This document shows positions 23,722-24,959 of a DNA stretch of 24,959 nucleotides, piece by piece (positions within the stretch are counted from its first letter, which is position 1; every line of letters begins with the position of its first letter). Under the pieces are notes generated by a model. The model ran no database searches. It saw only the letters and a program-made list of their open reading frames with translations, and was not told the DNA's origin. The stretch comes from J089 sp964535735 (GTDB lineage Bacteria > Fidelibacterota > Marinisomatia > Marinisomatales > J089). Position numbers and translations under genes: made by a program. The DNA is taken from the NCBI GenBank assembly GCA_964535735.1, contig CAZHTM010000032.1, positions 1-24,959 of the forward strand, in the 5' to 3' direction.

Positions 23722-24200
23722 ATTGCTGAATAGCTAGATTGCATAGTTAGCGGGTGGGTAAAGAATTGCCCAGGTAGCAAACAACCCCACCGTTGGTTTG
23801 CATGGATATTGAATCCAGAATGCGAAAAACACAGGTGTATGAATCCCAATAGATACTAAGGAAAAAGATTCAACAGGAACTGAATCTCGAACCTGCAGAT
23901 TGGGCGGCCTGACTTGAATGGGAAACCATTTATTTCGATTAAGGATGGGAACATCATCCGACTGAATGAACTTGTGGACGAATGGCGCGTAAATAACCTT
24001 GTAGCAGTTTACAGGAGAAAAGAGGTAGGTTAGAACCATGGGAAGACTTAACCGAATATGGATTATATGCTAAAGTTCTTTTTAGTTCCGGTTTGTCTTG
24101 GACCGGCTCATCGTGGTATTATATATAAAATTCATCTTTAATGTTAATAAGAAACTCCTGAGCTGATTATTCGATGAATAGGAAAAGGAGTTCAACTAGC
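23722..24200. other. Intergenic region between the Ccm operon and the sensor gene
   Basis: No complete gene is convincing in these 479 bp. A plus-strand frame without start (23884-24033) reads protein-like text, including KDGNIIRLNELVDEW, but is bounded by stops and could be the remains of a gene. The minus-strand frame at 23734-24039 has no ribosome site and no recognisable motif. A CCGGT/ACCGG hairpin overlaps the likely promoter of the sensor gene. Confidence 0.45.
24093..24122 (+). promoter_or_regulatory. Candidate promoter of the sensor gene
   Basis: TTGTCT (24093-24098) and TATTAT (24117-24122) are 18 bp apart and lie about 80 bp before the ATG. The surrounding AT-rich run (ATATATAAAA) allows nearby alternatives for the -10 box. 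Confidence 0.4.
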
Positions 24201-24959
24201 ATGATGAACCGTTTGATAAAATTCTTCAGGAAAAGAGCAGTAATTCTCATGCTACTCCTACCCTTGATCGGATCTCTAATTATACTCAGCTCATTTTATA
24301 TATTTATTCATCAGACTAAAGACGATGTTTTGTTTACCGATGTTGCCGGTAGACAAAGGATGCTATCTGAACAAATTGGCCATTACGCCCATATGGTGTT
24401 TGATATGAGGCAGGATGAAGCCCGAGAATCTCTTAATGAAGCGGTGGCTACATTTAACCAATCATTGACAGTTATGGATCGGGGTGGTGAGATCATGGGT
24501 CGCAGGTTATCATCAGCACCACCCAAGATACAGGATGAAATCGATGCTGTAAAACAGTTGTGGATGGATCTCAAGCCGGCTCTATTACTTGTAGCTGATC
24601 AATCAACAATCACTCCACAAACGGAAAATGCCAAAGCGTTTATCCTGGGGAATATTCCTCGTCTCAGAGATCTATCTAACGAGGTTGTGTCTAGTTTTGA
24701 ATTCCTAAGCCTCAATCGCAAAGAAATGATTTTAAGGATTCTCATTTCTATTCTAAGCTTCAATTTTATTCTGCTCTTTACGGGCATTTTAGTAATGAAA
24801 AGTTATTTGGCTGAGCGTAAACGGGCTCAGGAGGTTATTCAGAAAAGTGAGGAAAGACTAAGGGAAGCACAAAAAGTAGCTCAAATGGGATGTTGGGAAT
24901 TAGATTTAACAACAAATGCACTTATTTGGTCGGATGAGGTTTACCGCATATTCAATATT
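24201..24959 (+). CDS. Membrane sensor with NarX/PilJ-type periplasmic domain and PAS domain (partial, probable histidine kinase)
   Basis: Only the first 253 residues are in the window. They show a membrane helix (about 13-36), a periplasmic helical domain (about 37-175), a second helix (about 176-199), a short coiled linker (ERKRAQEVIQKSEERLREAQ) and the start of a PAS domain (GCWELDLTTNALIWSDEVYRIF). The segment DVAGRQRMLSEQI (47-59) matches the conserved helix of PilJ and NIT-type sensors, equivalent to the nitrate-binding P-box of NarX/NarQ. The linker and PAS style are typical of multi-PAS hybrid histidine kinases, but a diguanylate cyclase is also possible because the output domain is beyond the edge. 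AAGGAG lies 10 bases before the ATG; a second ATG follows directly. Ligand identity is inferred only. Confidence 0.85.
   Translation, partial: MMNRLIKFFRKRAVILMLLLPLIGSLIILSSFYIFIHQTKDDVLFTDVAGRQRMLSEQIGHYAHMVFDMRQDEARESLNEAVATFNQSLTVMDRGGEIMGRRLSSAPPKIQDEIDAVKQLWMDLKPALLLVADQSTITPQTENAKAFILGNIPRLRDLSNEVVSSFEFLSLNRKEMILRILISILSFNFILLFTGILVMKSYLAERKRAQEVIQKSEERLREAQKVAQMGCWELDLTTNALIWSDEVYRIFNI

Noticed and set aside
23734..24039. 101-codon minus-strand frame
   Set aside because: No ribosome site, no family motif, and the opposite strand reads more protein-like; treated as chance.

Overview
The window is a chromosomal stretch of a bacterium that probably belongs to the FCB supergroup (Marinimicrobia, Calditrichota or a relative). 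This placement is an inference. It rests on the carboxypeptidase-regulatory-like plus TonB-receptor proteins, outer-membrane barrels ending in an aromatic residue, and full-length ATP-dependent biosynthetic genes with a base composition near 50 % GC. No rRNA or tRNA gene is visible to settle it. Genes are closely packed. There is no insertion sequence, prophage or CRISPR array.

Layout. (1) 1-238, minus: start of a secreted or outer-membrane protein with a carboxypeptidase-regulatory-like domain, cut by the window edge. (2) 538-1227, minus: SRAP-family abasic-site crosslinking protein. (3) 1316-6872, plus: nicotinate phosphoribosyltransferase, carA and carB, nearly contiguous, with a likely terminator at 7088-7108. 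(4) 7192-9411, minus: TonB-dependent receptor, divergent from the nicotinamidase pncA (9636-10256, plus). PncA and the phosphoribosyltransferase together give the first two steps of nicotinamide salvage to NAD. (5) 10227-15642, minus: an SOS mutagenesis cassette in the order lexA, imuB-like, dnaE2. The Y-family protein has lost its catalytic acids but keeps a perfect clamp-binding motif. imuA is not present. The lexA promoter carries two tandem TTAC-N2-GTAA palindromes over the expected transcription start, a good candidate for this lineage's LexA box. A 502-bp block of decayed hairpin repeats separates imuB from dnaE2.

(6) 15859-19096, plus: single-chain glycine dehydrogenase gcvP, overlapping by 14 bp a YgbA-family gene (the 'nitrous oxide-stimulated promoter' family). 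(7) 19250-19603: a small cysteine-rich secreted protein. (8) 19727-23721, plus: a cytochrome c maturation operon made of ccmF, a ccmH variant with a CSCDC site, a CcmI-like membrane coiled-coil protein ending in a zinc ribbon, and a membrane-anchored carboxypeptidase-regulatory-like protein. (9) 24201 to the right edge, plus: the N-terminal half of a membrane sensor with a NarX/PilJ-type periplasmic domain, then a PAS domain.

Two themes stand out. One is DNA damage tolerance: SRAP plus lexA-imuB-dnaE2. The other is respiration and nitrogen-oxide response: YgbA, Ccm and a sensor with a P-box-like motif. The most unusual points are the imuA-less mutasome with its putative new operator, and the non-standard Ccm operon. 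All family assignments come from reading the sequence by eye, with no database search.
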